Of a stretch of DNA of 64,000 bases, positions 42,204 through 51,839 are shown in pieces. This stretch comes from Alphaproteobacteria bacterium (GTDB lineage: Bacteria > Pseudomonadota > Alphaproteobacteria > Micropepsales > Micropepsaceae). The position numbers were made by a program, and so were the translations under genes. The stretch lies in assembly GCA_016783965.1 (NCBI GenBank), contig JADHVO010000008.1:248001-312000 (forward strand), read 5' to 3'. The notes under the pieces are model-generated. The model had not been told where the DNA came from. It saw only the letters and a program-made list of their open reading frames with translations, and made no database searches. How positions within the stretch are numbered: position 1 is the first letter of the stretch; each line of letters begins with the position of its first letter.

Positions 42204-43748
42204 ATGAACGGCGCCGAGAGCCTTGTGCGCACGCTGGTGTCATCGGGCGTGGAGGTCTGTTTCTCCAATCCCGGCACGTCGGAGATGCATTTCGTTGCCG
42301 CGCTTGACCGCGTGCCCGGCATGCGCGCCGTGCTGGCCCTGTTCGAGGGCGCCGTCACGGGCATGGCGGACGGCTACGGCCGCATGGCGGAAAAGCCTGC
42401 CTGCACTCTGCTGCATCTGGGTCCCGGACTCGCCAACGGCCTTGCCAATCTGCACAACGCGCGGCGGGCGGCCACGCCGATCGTGAACATCGTGGGCGAC
42501 CACGCGACCTATCACGCGCAATACGACGCGCCGCTTGCTTCCGACATTGCCGGTTTCGCGCGACCGGTCTCCGCCTGGGTGCACTCCTCGCCCACCGCGC
42601 TCACAGTCGCGGCTGACGGCGCGCGTGCGGTACAGGCCGCGCTGCAGCCTCCGGGGCAAATCGCGACGCTCATCCTACCCGCCGATACCGCATGGAACGA
42701 CGCCGAAGGTGAAGCCCCGGCGCTGCCGCGCCCGGAGCCGTCGCGGGTCTCGGACGAAGCCGTCTATCGCGCCGTCGCCGCGCTCCGCAACGGCAAGAAG
42801 ACGACCGTCGTGATTCGCGGTGCTGCGTTGAAAGAGCGCGGGCTCACAGCCGCAGGCCGCATCGCGGCCAAGTCCGGTGCTCGCATCGCCTGCGACACAT
42901 TCACGGCGCGGATTCAACGCGGCGCGGGCCGCGTGATGCTCCAGCGCATTCCATATTTCGCGGAGCAGATCGTCGAATTCTTCCAGGATACCGAACAGCT
43001 CGTCATCGTCGGTTCCAAGCCGCCCGTCTCGTTCTTCGCTTACCCCGGCAAACCAAGTTGGGGCCTGCCGCAAGATGCGACCATCCACTATCTCGCGCAC
43101 GCGCATGAAGACGGCGTCGGCGCGCTCGAGGCCCTTGCTGACGCGCTTGGCGCGCCGAAGGAGTCAGCGCACATCGCGGCGTTCAGGAAGCCGGACGGCA
43201 TTGAGGACAAGTTCAACCAGTTCACGATCGGCCAGGCGATCGCGCGCCATCTTCCCGAGGGCGCCATCATCTCCGACGAAGGCGCCACGTCCGGTGCGGG
43301 CACCTCGGTTGCTACCGCCACCGCCGCGCCGCACGACCATCTGGGGCTTACCGGCGGTTCCATCGGTCAGGGCCTGCCCGTGGCCACCGGCGCGGCGGTC
43401 GCGGCGCCACACCGCAAGGTCGTCTGCATCCACGGCGACGGCGGCGCCATGTACACGCTTCAAGCGTTGTGGACGCAGGCGCGCGAGAAGCTGGACGTCA
43501 CGACGGTGATCTTCGCCAACCGCTCCTACGCCATCCTCAATATTGAGCTCGCGCGCGTCGGGGCCGGAAATCCGGGGCCCAAGGCGCTCTCCATGCTCGA
43601 CCTGCACAACCCCAATCTTGACTGGGTGCAGCTGGCTCAAGGCATGGGTGTCGAGGCCTCGCGCGCCACGACAATCCGGGATTTCGAATCCCAGTTCGAA
43701 GCCGCGATGAAACAGCGTGGCCCGCGCCTGATCGAGGCAGTTCTCTAG
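42204..43748 (+). CDS. Thiamine-diphosphate enzyme (acetolactate-synthase/benzoylformate-decarboxylase-like)
   Basis: 514 residues, three ThDP-family domains. The catalytic glutamate is Glu48 in LFEGAVTGMADGYGRM; the ThDP/Mg motif GDGG (from 411) ends with the Asn of FANRSY. The short length and absence of an obvious FAD-binding signature suggest a decarboxylase or lyase acting on 2-oxo acids rather than true acetolactate synthase. Stand-alone gene; GGGAGAGAG precedes it. Confidence 0.9.
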   Translation: MNGAESLVRTLVSSGVEVCFSNPGTSEMHFVAALDRVPGMRAVLALFEGAVTGMADGYGRMAEKPACTLLHLGPGLANGLANLHNARRAATPIVNIVGDHATYHAQYDAPLASDIAGFARPVSAWVHSSPTALTVAADGARAVQAALQPPGQIATLILPADTAWNDAEGEAPALPRPEPSRVSDEAVYRAVAALRNGKKTTVVIRGAALKERGLTAAGRIAAKSGARIACDTFTARIQRGAGRVMLQRIPYFAEQIVEFFQDTEQLVIVGSKPPVSFFAYPGKPSWGLPQDATIHYLAHAHEDGVGALEALADALGAPKESAHIAAFRKPDGIEDKFNQFTIGQAIARHLPEGAIISDEGATSGAGTSVATATAAPHDHLGLTGGSIGQGLPVATGAAVAAPHRKVVCIHGDGGAMYTLQALWTQAREKLDVTTVIFANRSYAILNIELARVGAGNPGPKALSMLDLHNPNLDWVQLAQGMGVEASRATTIRDFESQFEAAMKQRGPRLIEAVL

Positions 43749-43960
43749 CCCGTTACCTCAACACCACGTCACCGCTTGTGGACACGCACCGCGATCGCCT
43801 TCTTGGGGCCGCCGTCGGACCCGCTGGTGCAGGCGCGACACGCGTTTCCACTATGGCAACAGGGAGAAAAATCTCGTGGCGGACCGGACCGATTGTTACG
43901 TTTGGCCTATAGACGTGCTGTGTTTTGGAGGCCAGATTCCGCCGGACGGGGAGCAGCGAC

Positions 43961-45178
43961 ATGGATAAGCCGGTGGGCGAGTTGGAATTCTGGCGCGAGG
44001 GTGCGAGCGCGTTGATGCCGATGGTCGTGGCGCTGCGCCGCGATATTCACAAATTTCCCGAACTCGGCCTGCACCTGCCGGAAACGACGCGCCGGGTTAA
44101 AGAAGGCCTCGCCGGTCTCGATGTCGAGATCGCGGAAAGCACCGCGACGACGAGCCTGGTCGTCACGCTGAAAGGTGCGACCCAGGGTCCGACCATCCTC
44201 CTGCGCGGCGACATGGATGCCCTGCCGATGCCGGAAGATACCGATCTCGAGTTCAAGTCGGTGAACGAAGGCCGGATGCACGCTTGCGGTCACGACTCCC
44301 ACACCGCGATGCTGGTCGGTGCCGTGCACCTCCTGCACCGGCACCGCGAGAAACTGAACGGCAACGTCAAGTTCTTCTTCCAAACTGGCGAGGAAGGCCA
44401 TGCCGGCGCTCTCAGGGTGATCGAGGAAGGCATGCTCGCCGCGGCGCCCGTCCCGAACGCGGCCTTCGCCATTCACATTTCGCCCAACATTCCGACCGGC
44501 GTCATCGCGTCGCGGCCGGGCCCGCTGATGGCCGCGACGGATACGATCCATATTGAAATCGTCGGCAAGGGCGGCCACGCGTCCCAGCCGCAGTACACAC
44601 TCGACCCGATTCCGGTCGCCTGCGAGATCGTCACAGCGCTGCAAAGCCTGGTCACACGCAAGATCGAGGCCTTCGATCCTGTCGTGCTGTCGATCACCAA
44701 GATCGAGGGCGGCACGACGCAGAACGTGATCCCGGAAAGCGCCAGGCTGCTCGGAACGCTGCGCAGCTTCTCGGAGAAGAGTCGCAGCAAGGCCCGCGAC
44801 GGAATCGAGCGGATCGCCGATCACATCGCCCGGGCGCATGGTCTCGAAGCAAAGATCAATCTCGTCCCGGGCTATCCCGTCACCGTCAACGATTCGGGGT
44901 TCGTCGATTTCGCCGAGCGCGTCGGACGGGACCTTCTGGGCGAGAAGGGCTTCATGCGCATGCCGGCGCCGATCATGGGAGCGGAGGACTTCTCCTACGT
45001 GCTCCAGCACATGCCGGGCGCGATGGTGTTTCTTGGCGTGGCGCCGGACGGCGTTTCGCACCACCACGCGCACGCCTGTCATTCCAACCGCATGACGATG
45101 GACGAGGCCGCGATGGCCAATGGCATCGCCATGCACGCCGCGATCGCACATCGCTATCTCGGCGGTGCCGCGGACTGA
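43961..45178 (+). CDS. M20-family amidohydrolase/carboxypeptidase
   Basis: 405 residues. Zinc-dependent aminoacylase/hippurate-hydrolase type: RRDIHKFPELGLHLPETT, RGDMDALP, MHACGHDSHTAML (Cys109, His111), and TGEEGHAGA (catalytic and metal glutamates 144/145) are in order. A dimerisation domain occupies about 190-305. It removes acyl groups from N-acylated amino acids or similar amides. The 212 bp upstream contain no other gene. Confidence 0.93.
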   Translation: MDKPVGELEFWREGASALMPMVVALRRDIHKFPELGLHLPETTRRVKEGLAGLDVEIAESTATTSLVVTLKGATQGPTILLRGDMDALPMPEDTDLEFKSVNEGRMHACGHDSHTAMLVGAVHLLHRHREKLNGNVKFFFQTGEEGHAGALRVIEEGMLAAAPVPNAAFAIHISPNIPTGVIASRPGPLMAATDTIHIEIVGKGGHASQPQYTLDPIPVACEIVTALQSLVTRKIEAFDPVVLSITKIEGGTTQNVIPESARLLGTLRSFSEKSRSKARDGIERIADHIARAHGLEAKINLVPGYPVTVNDSGFVDFAERVGRDLLGEKGFMRMPAPIMGAEDFSYVLQHMPGAMVFLGVAPDGVSHHHAHACHSNRMTMDEAAMANGIAMHAAIAHRYLGGAAD

Positions 45179-45204
45179 GCCAACACACCAAGGGGATCCA
45201 AGAC

Positions 45205-45780
45205 ATGTCGGAAAATCCGGCGCTGGAAGCGCACGAACACCTCGAACACGCCGAGCACGCGGAACATGAACACGATCCATTCATCTCATATGTCGCGATC
45301 ACGGTCGCCGCGCTCGCCGTGCTGGCAGCGGGTGCCGGCAGCCTCGAGACCATGGAGGGCGAGGGCTCGCTCGGCGCCACCAGCGAGGCGGTGCTGATGC
45401 AGGATCGGGCGACCGACACCTGGAACGAATTCCAGGCTGACTCGATCAAGAAGCACCTCTACACCGTCGCGTCGAAGTCTACGACAGATGCGGCCAACAT
45501 CGCCTACTACAAGAAGCAGGCGAAAGAGTACGGCGAGACGCAGAACAAGTTGCACAAGGACGCCGAAGACCGAGAGAAAGAACGTGATGACCTGCTGAAG
45601 GAAAGTGCGCACCACGAAGAGCGTCACAAGTGGCTGACCGGCTCGGCGACGCTGTTCGAGATTGGCATCGCGCTCTCCACCGTGGCGATCATCACCAGGC
45701 GCAGCTATTTGTGGTACGGCGCGCTGCTGTTCGGCGCGGTCGGCGTCGGCCTTCTGGCGTTCACCTACGCTGTGGTCTAG
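45205..45780 (+). CDS. DUF4337 membrane protein
   Basis: 191 residues. A His/Glu-rich N-terminus (AHEHLEHAEHAEHEHDPF) may bind metal. It is followed by a transmembrane helix (~28-46), a long charged coiled-coil-like region (~65-145), and two C-terminal helices (~148-168 and 171-190). This is the DUF4337 arrangement. Unknown role. 26 nt after the amidohydrolase. Confidence 0.88.
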   Translation: MSENPALEAHEHLEHAEHAEHEHDPFISYVAITVAALAVLAAGAGSLETMEGEGSLGATSEAVLMQDRATDTWNEFQADSIKKHLYTVASKSTTDAANIAYYKKQAKEYGETQNKLHKDAEDREKERDDLLKESAHHEERHKWLTGSATLFEIGIALSTVAIITRRSYLWYGALLFGAVGVGLLAFTYAVV

Positions 45781-46805
45781 TGCAGCACTGTTGATGCGGG
45801 CAGTTGCAGCCGGCTGCCGCCTTCGACCTTCGGCTCGAAGGTGTCGGCAGGGTATTGGATCCTGTAGGCCTTGCCGACGCTCGCGATAATGTCGTCGAAC
45901 CTGGCGTGCGGGTTTTTGCGCAGCGCGTCCAGGATGAAATAGCTGAACGCCGTGAAGCGCGACGGGCCGCTCCCGATCCGCTTCGCTGCATCCGGGGGCG
46001 CATCGGCCACGATCAGCGGCGTCGTCTGGTCCGAAGCCGAAGCGAAGAAGGCGACATAGTTCTTGGGCCAGTCCCTGTCGCGCGGCGACGGCCCGAACGC
46101 GGGCGGTGGGTCTTTCGGCGCAGGGATGAGTGGATGCGCTGCCGGCCGTGCCGCATAGCTCAGATCACTCATCGCCGCCATGCTGGGCTTTTTCCTCAGC
46201 AGCAGCGCGTCATAGGTCATCGTGTCCGAGTGGCAGGAATCGAAGATCAGCCAGATGAAGCCCGCATGTTTCGCCAGTGTCTTCAGATGCGGCGCGATAT
46301 CGTGGTCGACCAGTGCGTTGCGGAATGGTCCCTCGGGATCGCTCGCCGGTCTGGGGCCGGCGTCGCCCGGCAGGAATACTTCGTCCAGGTTGTCGGGCTT
46401 CGGCGGATCCCATGGCATCGCGCGCTGCTGACTGCCATGCCCGGCCAGCACGATCACGACGTCGTCTTTGCCTGGCGTGGCGGCCAGCCTCTTCTCAAGA
46501 TCGCCCAGAGCCTTTTGTATGTTCGCGCGCGTCGGCGCACCCACGTGTGGATCGGATTTGGCCCATTTGACGTCGCCCGCATCCATCCCCTCCGACAGCA
46601 CGGTGATGTCGGTGAAGCCCTGGGCCCTCAGATAGTCGTGCCACAGGAGCACCGAATTGCGTGGCCCCTGGAACAGCGTCACGCCAGGCAAAGTCTCGTA
46701 ATCCTCGACGCCAACCAGGATCGCATGCTTTGCGATTCGCGGTGCGGGAGCCTCACCAGCCAGCGCAAGCGCAGCGCACGCTGCCAGGACAGATAGCCAC
46801 CGCAT
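45777..46805 (-). CDS. Caspase-like (peptidase C14) secreted protein
   Basis: 342 residues. A signal peptide-like N-terminus (1-~19) is followed by a caspase-fold domain: HAILVGVEDYETLPGV, the catalytic histidine His123 in VLAGHGSQQ, and the catalytic cysteine Cys191 in LIFDSCHSDTM. Such bacterial orthocaspase/metacaspase-like proteases are cysteine peptidases of unknown biological target. The start MRWLSVL overlaps the stop of the gene before it (TGATG), so the two are translated together. Confidence 0.87.
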   Translation of the reverse strand: MRWLSVLAACAALALAGEAPAPRIAKHAILVGVEDYETLPGVTLFQGPRNSVLLWHDYLRAQGFTDITVLSEGMDAGDVKWAKSDPHVGAPTRANIQKALGDLEKRLAATPGKDDVVIVLAGHGSQQRAMPWDPPKPDNLDEVFLPGDAGPRPASDPEGPFRNALVDHDIAPHLKTLAKHAGFIWLIFDSCHSDTMTYDALLLRKKPSMAAMSDLSYAARPAAHPLIPAPKDPPPAFGPSPRDRDWPKNYVAFFASASDQTTPLIVADAPPDAAKRIGSGPSRFTAFSYFILDALRKNPHARFDDIIASVGKAYRIQYPADTFEPKVEGGSRLQLPASTVLH

Positions 46806-47248
46806 CAGTAGCAGTAATACTCTTGCCAGCAGTACGGCGGTGCGTCCTGCGTGCAGTAGTCCTGGTAGGAGCATGTCGCCTGGGTGCTGCGGACATTGCG
46901 CATTTCCGCGTTGATGGCGGTCAACAACGACGCATCGCTGCTCGCGGCATATATCTTCGCGAGCTTTAGCAGCTCCAGCGGGTCGTAGGTCGCGACGGGC
47001 TTGCCGGTGCGATGATCCTGCGAACCGCTCATCTTCACCACATTCGCCTTCAGCCCATTGATGATGTGCGCCGCCGCCAGCAGCGTGGCAGCGTCATGGT
47101 TCGCCATGCCATACTCGGCCATCGTCGCCGCAAGGTGTGCGCGTGCCAGATTGCCGGGTGGCGGCGTTATTTCCTTTGCGCTTGCCGCAAGCGGAACAAG
47201 TACGACCAGGCTCGCAATGGCCGCCGCTAAGCGTTTGCTGATCGGCAT
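46805..47248 (-). CDS. Secreted protein with cysteine/tyrosine-rich tail, partner of the caspase-like gene
   Basis: 147 residues, signal peptide (1-24, ending SAKE). The mature part is mostly helical with an LARAHLAATMAEYGMANHDAATLLAAAHIING segment split over two helices, and the C-terminus has four cysteines among aromatic residues (ending YCWQEYYCY). No family recognised. AGGGGCGC precedes ATG 47248. Overlap with the caspase gene suggests that it is a substrate, chaperone or inhibitor, as inference. Confidence 0.75.
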   Translation of the reverse strand: MPISKRLAAAIASLVVLVPLAASAKEITPPPGNLARAHLAATMAEYGMANHDAATLLAAAHIINGLKANVVKMSGSQDHRTGKPVATYDPLELLKLAKIYAASSDASLLTAINAEMRNVRSTQATCSYQDYCTQDAPPYCWQEYYCY

Positions 47249-47439
47249 GGGCGCCCCTTCTCAAGGACCGCGCGAAATTGAGTCCCGATGAAGCTTCGCG
47301 CCTCGCACGCCGCGCCGCAATTCATTTCATGCAGGGAAATTGGGCCCTTTCGCCAAAATTCCGCCACGCTTCGGTGGCGTCGGTGGAGCGAACATTACGA
47401 TGTGCACGGACGAAAGCGGCTGCCGCTCGGCACCGCGCG

Positions 47440-48219
47440 TCACGCGGCGCGCGCCCGGGCCTGCTCGCGCCGGTACATCAGGATGCCGACGGGAATTGTA
47501 GCAAGATAGATCGCCATCCCGACGATCATTGTCGCCCAGGGCCAGGTGATCAGCGACGCGGCGATTAATCCGACGAAGCCCCACACCAGAAGCCGATACT
47601 GCCGGCCTGGCGTCATGTACTTGATCGACGGTGTCGGCAGCCGGCTCACCATCAGGCTGGCGGAGATCGCGATCATCGCGCCGCTGACCAGCGGCTCGTT
47701 GAACTGCGCCCTGCCGAACTGAAAGCTTAACAGCAGCGGCAGGATCAGCAGGCCTGCGGCAGCCGGCGTCGGCAGGCCTGTGAAATAGGGATTGTGCTCT
47801 GACGATCCTTCGTCACGCACGCTTTGCACGTTGAACCGCGCAAGGCGAATGGCGGAGCAGGTACAGAAGATCAGGGCTGCGACCCAGCCCGCTGCGCCCA
47901 TGCGCGACAGGCTCCACATATAGACCAGCACACCCGGCGCCACGCCGAAGCTCACAAGGTCGGCCAGCGAGTCGAGCTGCGCGCCAAACCGCGTGTCCGC
48001 GCCCAGGAACCGCGCAGCGCGCCCGTCCAGCATGTCAAAGACCATCGCGAAGATGATCGCCAGCACTGCGGCGTTCCACTGCGCATCTATCGCGAATTTG
48101 ATGGCGGTAATGCCGCTGCAGAGCCCCATCAGCGTCAGAACGCTGGGCACGACGCGGCCCACCGAAAGCTCTTCCAGCCGTTCGGCCATCCGCCGGGGAT
48201 CGATCCTGCGATACGCCAA
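47440..48219 (-). CDS. pssA: CDP-diacylglycerol-serine O-phosphatidyltransferase
   Basis: 259 residues with about eight hydrophobic segments. The CDP-alcohol phosphotransferase motif D-G-x2-A-R-x8-G-x3-D-x3-D is complete in LDGRAARFLGADTRFGAQLDSLAD. Makes phosphatidylserine from CDP-diacylglycerol and serine in the inner membrane. It starts with TTG 48219 behind AGGA, 11 nt after psd; an internal ATG at 48189 is the alternative. The psd-pssA order is standard. Confidence 0.95.
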   Translation of the reverse strand: MAYRRIDPRRMAERLEELSVGRVVPSVLTLMGLCSGITAIKFAIDAQWNAAVLAIIFAMVFDMLDGRAARFLGADTRFGAQLDSLADLVSFGVAPGVLVYMWSLSRMGAAGWVAALIFCTCSAIRLARFNVQSVRDEGSSEHNPYFTGLPTPAAAGLLILPLLLSFQFGRAQFNEPLVSGAMIAISASLMVSRLPTPSIKYMTPGRQYRLLVWGFVGLIAASLITWPWATMIVGMAIYLATIPVGILMYRREQARARAA

Positions 48220-48230
48220 GAAGGTGCGTC

Positions 48231-48881
48231 CTAAAATTCGGCCAGGACGGTTTCGCCGGCCACTGTCACAGAACCGTCTTGTATTAGAATTTTCGAGCGC
48301 GCGGGTAAATAGACATCCAGCCGGCTCCCAAAACGGATCATCCCGTAGCGCGCACCGCGTTCCACAGAGTCGCCTTGTTTCAGGTTGCAGACGATGCGGC
48401 GCGCCACCAATCCGGCGATCTGCACCACCACAATATCGTCTTCCGGCAACGCACTGCCGCGCGGACGCAGGCGGATCGACATGCGTTCATTGTGCACGCT
48501 CGCCTTGTCGAACGATGCGTTGAAGAACCTGCCGGGCCTGTAGGCCAGCGCCTCAACGGTCCCCGAAAGCGGCATTCGGTTCACGTGCACGTTGAACACG
48601 TCCATGAAGATGGAGAGACGCCGCCGCGGTTCCGTTCCAAGCCCGAGCTCCTCCGGCGGAACCGCCTCGACCGTCGGCAACAACTTTCCGTCGGCGGGGC
48701 TCACCAGCTTCGTCTCAGCCTGCGGTGGCGTGCGTTCGGGATCACGGAAGAACGCGATGCACCAGATCGTCAGCGGCAGGAAGGCGAGTGCCGCCCATGG
48801 CGACGGGAAGTACAATGCCGCATTGATCGCGGCGAAGATCGCGATGAACGGCCAGCCTTCACGGTGAATCGGAATTCGCAC
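48231..48881 (-). CDS. psd: Phosphatidylserine decarboxylase (short form)
   Basis: 216 residues. LVSPADGKLL, FMDVFNVHVNRMP and the self-cleavage Gly-Ser site in IRFGSRLDVYL (Ser186 becoming pyruvoyl) mark the short, Sinorhizobium-type Psd. It decarboxylates the PssA product to phosphatidylethanolamine. GTG start with AGGATAA upstream. Two hydrophobic segments (11-26 and 28-45) anchor the N-terminus. Confidence 0.95.
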   Translation of the reverse strand: MRIPIHREGWPFIAIFAAINAALYFPSPWAALAFLPLTIWCIAFFRDPERTPPQAETKLVSPADGKLLPTVEAVPPEELGLGTEPRRRLSIFMDVFNVHVNRMPLSGTVEALAYRPGRFFNASFDKASVHNERMSIRLRPRGSALPEDDIVVVQIAGLVARRIVCNLKQGDSVERGARYGMIRFGSRLDVYLPARSKILIQDGSVTVAGETVLAEF

Positions 48882-48959
48882 GCGCTTATCCTAGCGTCCC
48901 GCCAAGAAAGAGGGGCGGCGCGAAAACGCACCGCCCCCTAAATGCATGCTTGCGCGAAA

Positions 48960-49256
48960 TTAAGCGCGGGTGCCGGAGAAGGGGAAGGAACCGAACGCAC
49001 CGGCCTTCGCGTTTCCCGAAATCTTGTCGCCATCGACCGTGCCGGAGAACTCCAGCGTGATCGGCATGGGCTGCGTAATGTTGACCGACCAGGAGACGTT
49101 GTTGCCGTCCACCTTGCCGTTCGCGATCGCCATGCTGTTGCCGCGGGCCGACTGCGTGCCGGTCAGCGTGCCACCGGAGGCCTTGAGCTCAAGCTCCGCC
49201 GGCTGCGCGCCCATAGGCGATTGAAGCGTGATGTTGTACTTGCCATCGACGGACAT
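48960..49256 (-). CDS. Small beta-rich hypothetical protein
   Basis: 98 residues, no signal peptide. Alternating G-K/S-G strands (ASGGTLTGTQ, KVDGNNVSWSVN, TVDGDKISGNAKAG) indicate a small beta-barrel or sandwich like those in lipocalin-type domains. Proteins with this repeat recur in alphaproteobacteria; function unknown. AGGGAGGA precedes the ATG. Confidence 0.8.
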   Translation of the reverse strand: MSVDGKYNITLQSPMGAQPAELELKASGGTLTGTQSARGNSMAIANGKVDGNNVSWSVNITQPMPITLEFSGTVDGDKISGNAKAGAFGSFPFSGTRA

Positions 49257-49369
49257 GAGTGTCCTCCCTTTGAGATGCCGCGCATCTAAGAGAGCCTTAA
49301 CGTTCCGCGCAAGGCTTTGGTGACGATAACGTCATGGAAAGCGCAATCACGCCAAAAATCCCTTCCGGA

Positions 49370-49993
49370 TCAACCCTTAAGCGGCACCGGCAGCGAGCTC
49401 CTGCCGACTGTTGTGCGCGTCAGCATGTGACGTTTCGCGAACAGTCCCTCCGGGTCGCGCGTCTGCTCGCGCGAGTTCTCCCACACGCCATGGCTGGCAT
49501 ACCACGTGAGCAGCAACAACCGCCCGGCGCCCTCGCGTACATCGGCGGCCGTGGCTTCCGCCGAGAACAGGCCGAAGATCTGCGTGTCGTAGCTTCCCTC
49601 GAAATTTGTCCATGCCCGGTTCGACAGCGACACGAAGTCGCTCACGCTATCGGCATCCACCGTGAACCAGCGATGCACATAGATTCCGCCGGCTTTCAGC
49701 ACCTCGCCATCCGCCGGGCGCACCGTCGGTGTGAGCTTCTCCGGGTGCATGGTGTTCACACCCGGCGCCTGGTCCAGCTCGCGCAAACGATCGCGGCCGC
49801 CGCTCTCCGGCCAGCGCAAGAGCAACACCGCCTCGTTCGATCCGAAGCCGAGCTGTGGCTGGAATAGGCCCAACACTTCGCCGCCGGCGCTCGCCATCTT
49901 CGGCATCGTGCCGCGCACGTGCGCCGCGAAGTCCGCCCAGGCCTGCCGTCCACGCGCCAGGTTGAACGTCAGATAATCGTAATGCGCGGGCAT
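49370..49993 (-). CDS. Hypothetical protein, possible NIPSNAP-like alpha/beta barrel
   Basis: 207 residues with two similar halves, each with a strand-helix-strand pattern ending in a G-L-F motif: VLGLFQPQLGFGSNEAVLLLRW and IFGLFSAEATAADVREGAGRLLLLTWY. This suggests a duplicated dimeric alpha/beta-barrel (NIPSNAP-type) protein. No catalytic residues are recognised. The family assignment is tentative. Confidence 0.7.
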   Translation of the reverse strand: MPAHYDYLTFNLARGRQAWADFAAHVRGTMPKMASAGGEVLGLFQPQLGFGSNEAVLLLRWPESGGRDRLRELDQAPGVNTMHPEKLTPTVRPADGEVLKAGGIYVHRWFTVDADSVSDFVSLSNRAWTNFEGSYDTQIFGLFSAEATAADVREGAGRLLLLTWYASHGVWENSREQTRDPEGLFAKRHMLTRTTVGRSSLPVPLKG

Positions 49994-50396
49994 TGAAACC
50001 TCCGCTTCATCGTTCCCCGGTTATCAGCCAGCGCCCAGTCCGCGCCCAACTCATCACCGCGCGCTCTTCATACGCCCGATTGTCCTCCGGCGTCAGCAGA
50101 TCCTTTCGGCTTCCCTTGGTGCCGGCGAAGGTGGTGGCGTGACCTTGCCATACCCCGCCGCCCAGCGGCGCCGCGCCGCATGCACTAGGTCGCGCGCGAC
50201 TTCCCCGCAACTACGACATCGCCTTGAACTCGTTCCGGGCATCTGAATCGAAGCGATTTCTCTGCATCTCGCGCGTCTGCCTGCCACGCGATCGCCGCTC
50301 CACTGCTCCACATGATTTTCCCTTCGCGACACATCTTGGCGGTGCGCAGTTCAGTCCCGTAGACTTCGACAAGCGACACTGGGAGCGAACGCCGCC
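49994..50396. other. Intergenic region with only weak open frames
   Basis: 403 bp between the NIPSNAP-like gene and the MDR oxidoreductase. A 67-codon minus-strand frame (50007-50210, TTG start) has no recognisable domain and no ribosome-binding site that I can support. No repeat or RNA signature seen. Confidence 0.4.
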
Positions 50397-51371
50397 ATGC
50401 AATCCCGCGAAGTTCATTTGGTGCGGCGGCCGGACGGCATGCCCCGGCCATCCGACTTTGAAATCCGTGAGGTCGCGCTGTCCGAACCCGCGGACGGCCA
50501 GGTCTTGGTCAAGAATGTTTATCTCTCGATAGATCCCGCCACGCGTCCGCGCCTCACCCGCGGCCAGGAACTCAACGTGGTCATGGGCGGCTTCGCGCTC
50601 GGCCGCGTGGTCAAATCTCGCACACCCAACTTGAAGGAAGGCGACATCGTTCGCGGCGCATTCGGCTATCGCGAGGCCTATGTCACCGACGCAAGGTACG
50701 TCGGCAGGGTCGACATCGATCCAAAGCTCCCGCTCGCGATCTACATGAGCGTGATGGGTGGCGCCGGCTTCGTCGCCTATGGCGGTCTGCTCGAGATCGG
50801 CAAGATGAAGTCCGGTGAGCAGGTGTTCGTGTCCACCGCCGCCGGCTCGGTCGGCTCGCTCGCTGCGCAAATCGCCAGGCTCAAGGGCTGCACCGTCATC
50901 GGCTCGACCGGCAGCGATGACAAGGTCGCGTGGCTGCAAAGCCTCGGCCTCGACGCGGTGATCAACTACAAGAAGGAACCGATCCGCGAGGCGCTCGACA
51001 AGGCGGCGCCGAAAGGCATTGACGTCTATTTCGACAATGTCGGCGGCGACCATCTGGAAGCGGCGCTACGCAAAATGAATAGCCTCGGCCGCATAGCGGT
51101 TTGCGGCATGATCTCCACCTACAACGATCAGCAGATCGGCGTGCGCAATCTCAGCCTGATCATCTACGGCCGCATCAACATCCGCGGCTTCGTCACCACC
51201 GACTTCCCGCACCTGCTGCCGCAGTTCAACGAGGAGATGACCGGCTGGCTGCGCGACGGGAAGATCAAGTATCAGGAGACGTACTTCGACGGTATCGACA
51301 ACGCCCCCGCCGCGCTGATCGGCATGCTGAACGGCGAGAACACAGGAAAGACGCTGGTGCGTTTAGGCTGA
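50397..51371 (+). CDS. NADP-dependent MDR oxidoreductase (CurA/leukotriene B4 dehydrogenase-like)
   Basis: 324 residues. Medium-chain reductase of the zinc-free 15-oxoprostaglandin reductase group: RPDGMPRPSDFEIRE, YLSIDPATRPRL, the nucleotide-binding VSTAAGSVGSLAAQIARLKG and IDVYFDNVGGDHLEAAL. It reduces alkenals or enones using NADPH. ATG 50397 is the only sensible start. Convergent with the PAS gene. Confidence 0.92.
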   Translation: MQSREVHLVRRPDGMPRPSDFEIREVALSEPADGQVLVKNVYLSIDPATRPRLTRGQELNVVMGGFALGRVVKSRTPNLKEGDIVRGAFGYREAYVTDARYVGRVDIDPKLPLAIYMSVMGGAGFVAYGGLLEIGKMKSGEQVFVSTAAGSVGSLAAQIARLKGCTVIGSTGSDDKVAWLQSLGLDAVINYKKEPIREALDKAAPKGIDVYFDNVGGDHLEAALRKMNSLGRIAVCGMISTYNDQQIGVRNLSLIIYGRINIRGFVTTDFPHLLPQFNEEMTGWLRDGKIKYQETYFDGIDNAPAALIGMLNGENTGKTLVRLG

Positions 51372-51839
51372 CGTGTACGTGCCCGCTTGCCAGGTCTCGA
51401 ATGCGCCAAGAAGGGCGCTGATGTGCTCGCCGTCTTCCGAAACGGGAAGCACCATCACTTCGATCTCCAGATGCTCCTTGCCGGGAAGGCTGGCGCGCAG
51501 GGGGCCGGCCCGCATTGGTCCCTTCGTCGCCACCGCGCCTGCGAAGAAGCGACTCATTCCATCATAGAATGGCGTACCCAGCAGCGCGGAAAGCTTGATG
51601 CCCGCGTGTGCCTTGCCCATGAACTGGACGACGCGGTCGCCCGCGAAGCTGAAGCGGAAGTCGCTCCCCGCCACTTCCATGATGAAGGTCCAGGGCATTG
51701 TCGTGCGCAACCGGGCCGGCGTGATCTGGCCACGTTTCGGTCCGACAGCCTCGCCCTTCAACTCATGCCACAGGGCGTAAATGGCCTTCAGCTTGTCGCT
51801 GATCAGCTGCCCGGCAAACTCGTTGGCACTATCGCTCAT
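51363..51839 (-). CDS. PAS-domain protein (PAS_5 type)
   Basis: 158 residues. The core AIYALWHELKGEAVGPKRGQ-like N-terminus and the DFRFSFAGDRVVQFMGKAHAGIKLSALLG PAS fold fit the PAS_5 group, small stand-alone sensor-like proteins in alphaproteobacteria. No output domain is attached. MSDSANEF at 51839 is preferred over an open extension rich in unlikely residues. Confidence 0.82.
   Translation of the reverse strand: MSDSANEFAGQLISDKLKAIYALWHELKGEAVGPKRGQITPARLRTTMPWTFIMEVAGSDFRFSFAGDRVVQFMGKAHAGIKLSALLGTPFYDGMSRFFAGAVATKGPMRAGPLRASLPGKEHLEIEVMVLPVSEDGEHISALLGAFETWQAGTYTSA

Noticed and set aside
50007..50210. 67-codon minus-strand frame between the NIPSNAP-like and MDR genes
   Set aside because: TTG start without a ribosome-binding site and no similarity recognised; could be real but cannot be supported.
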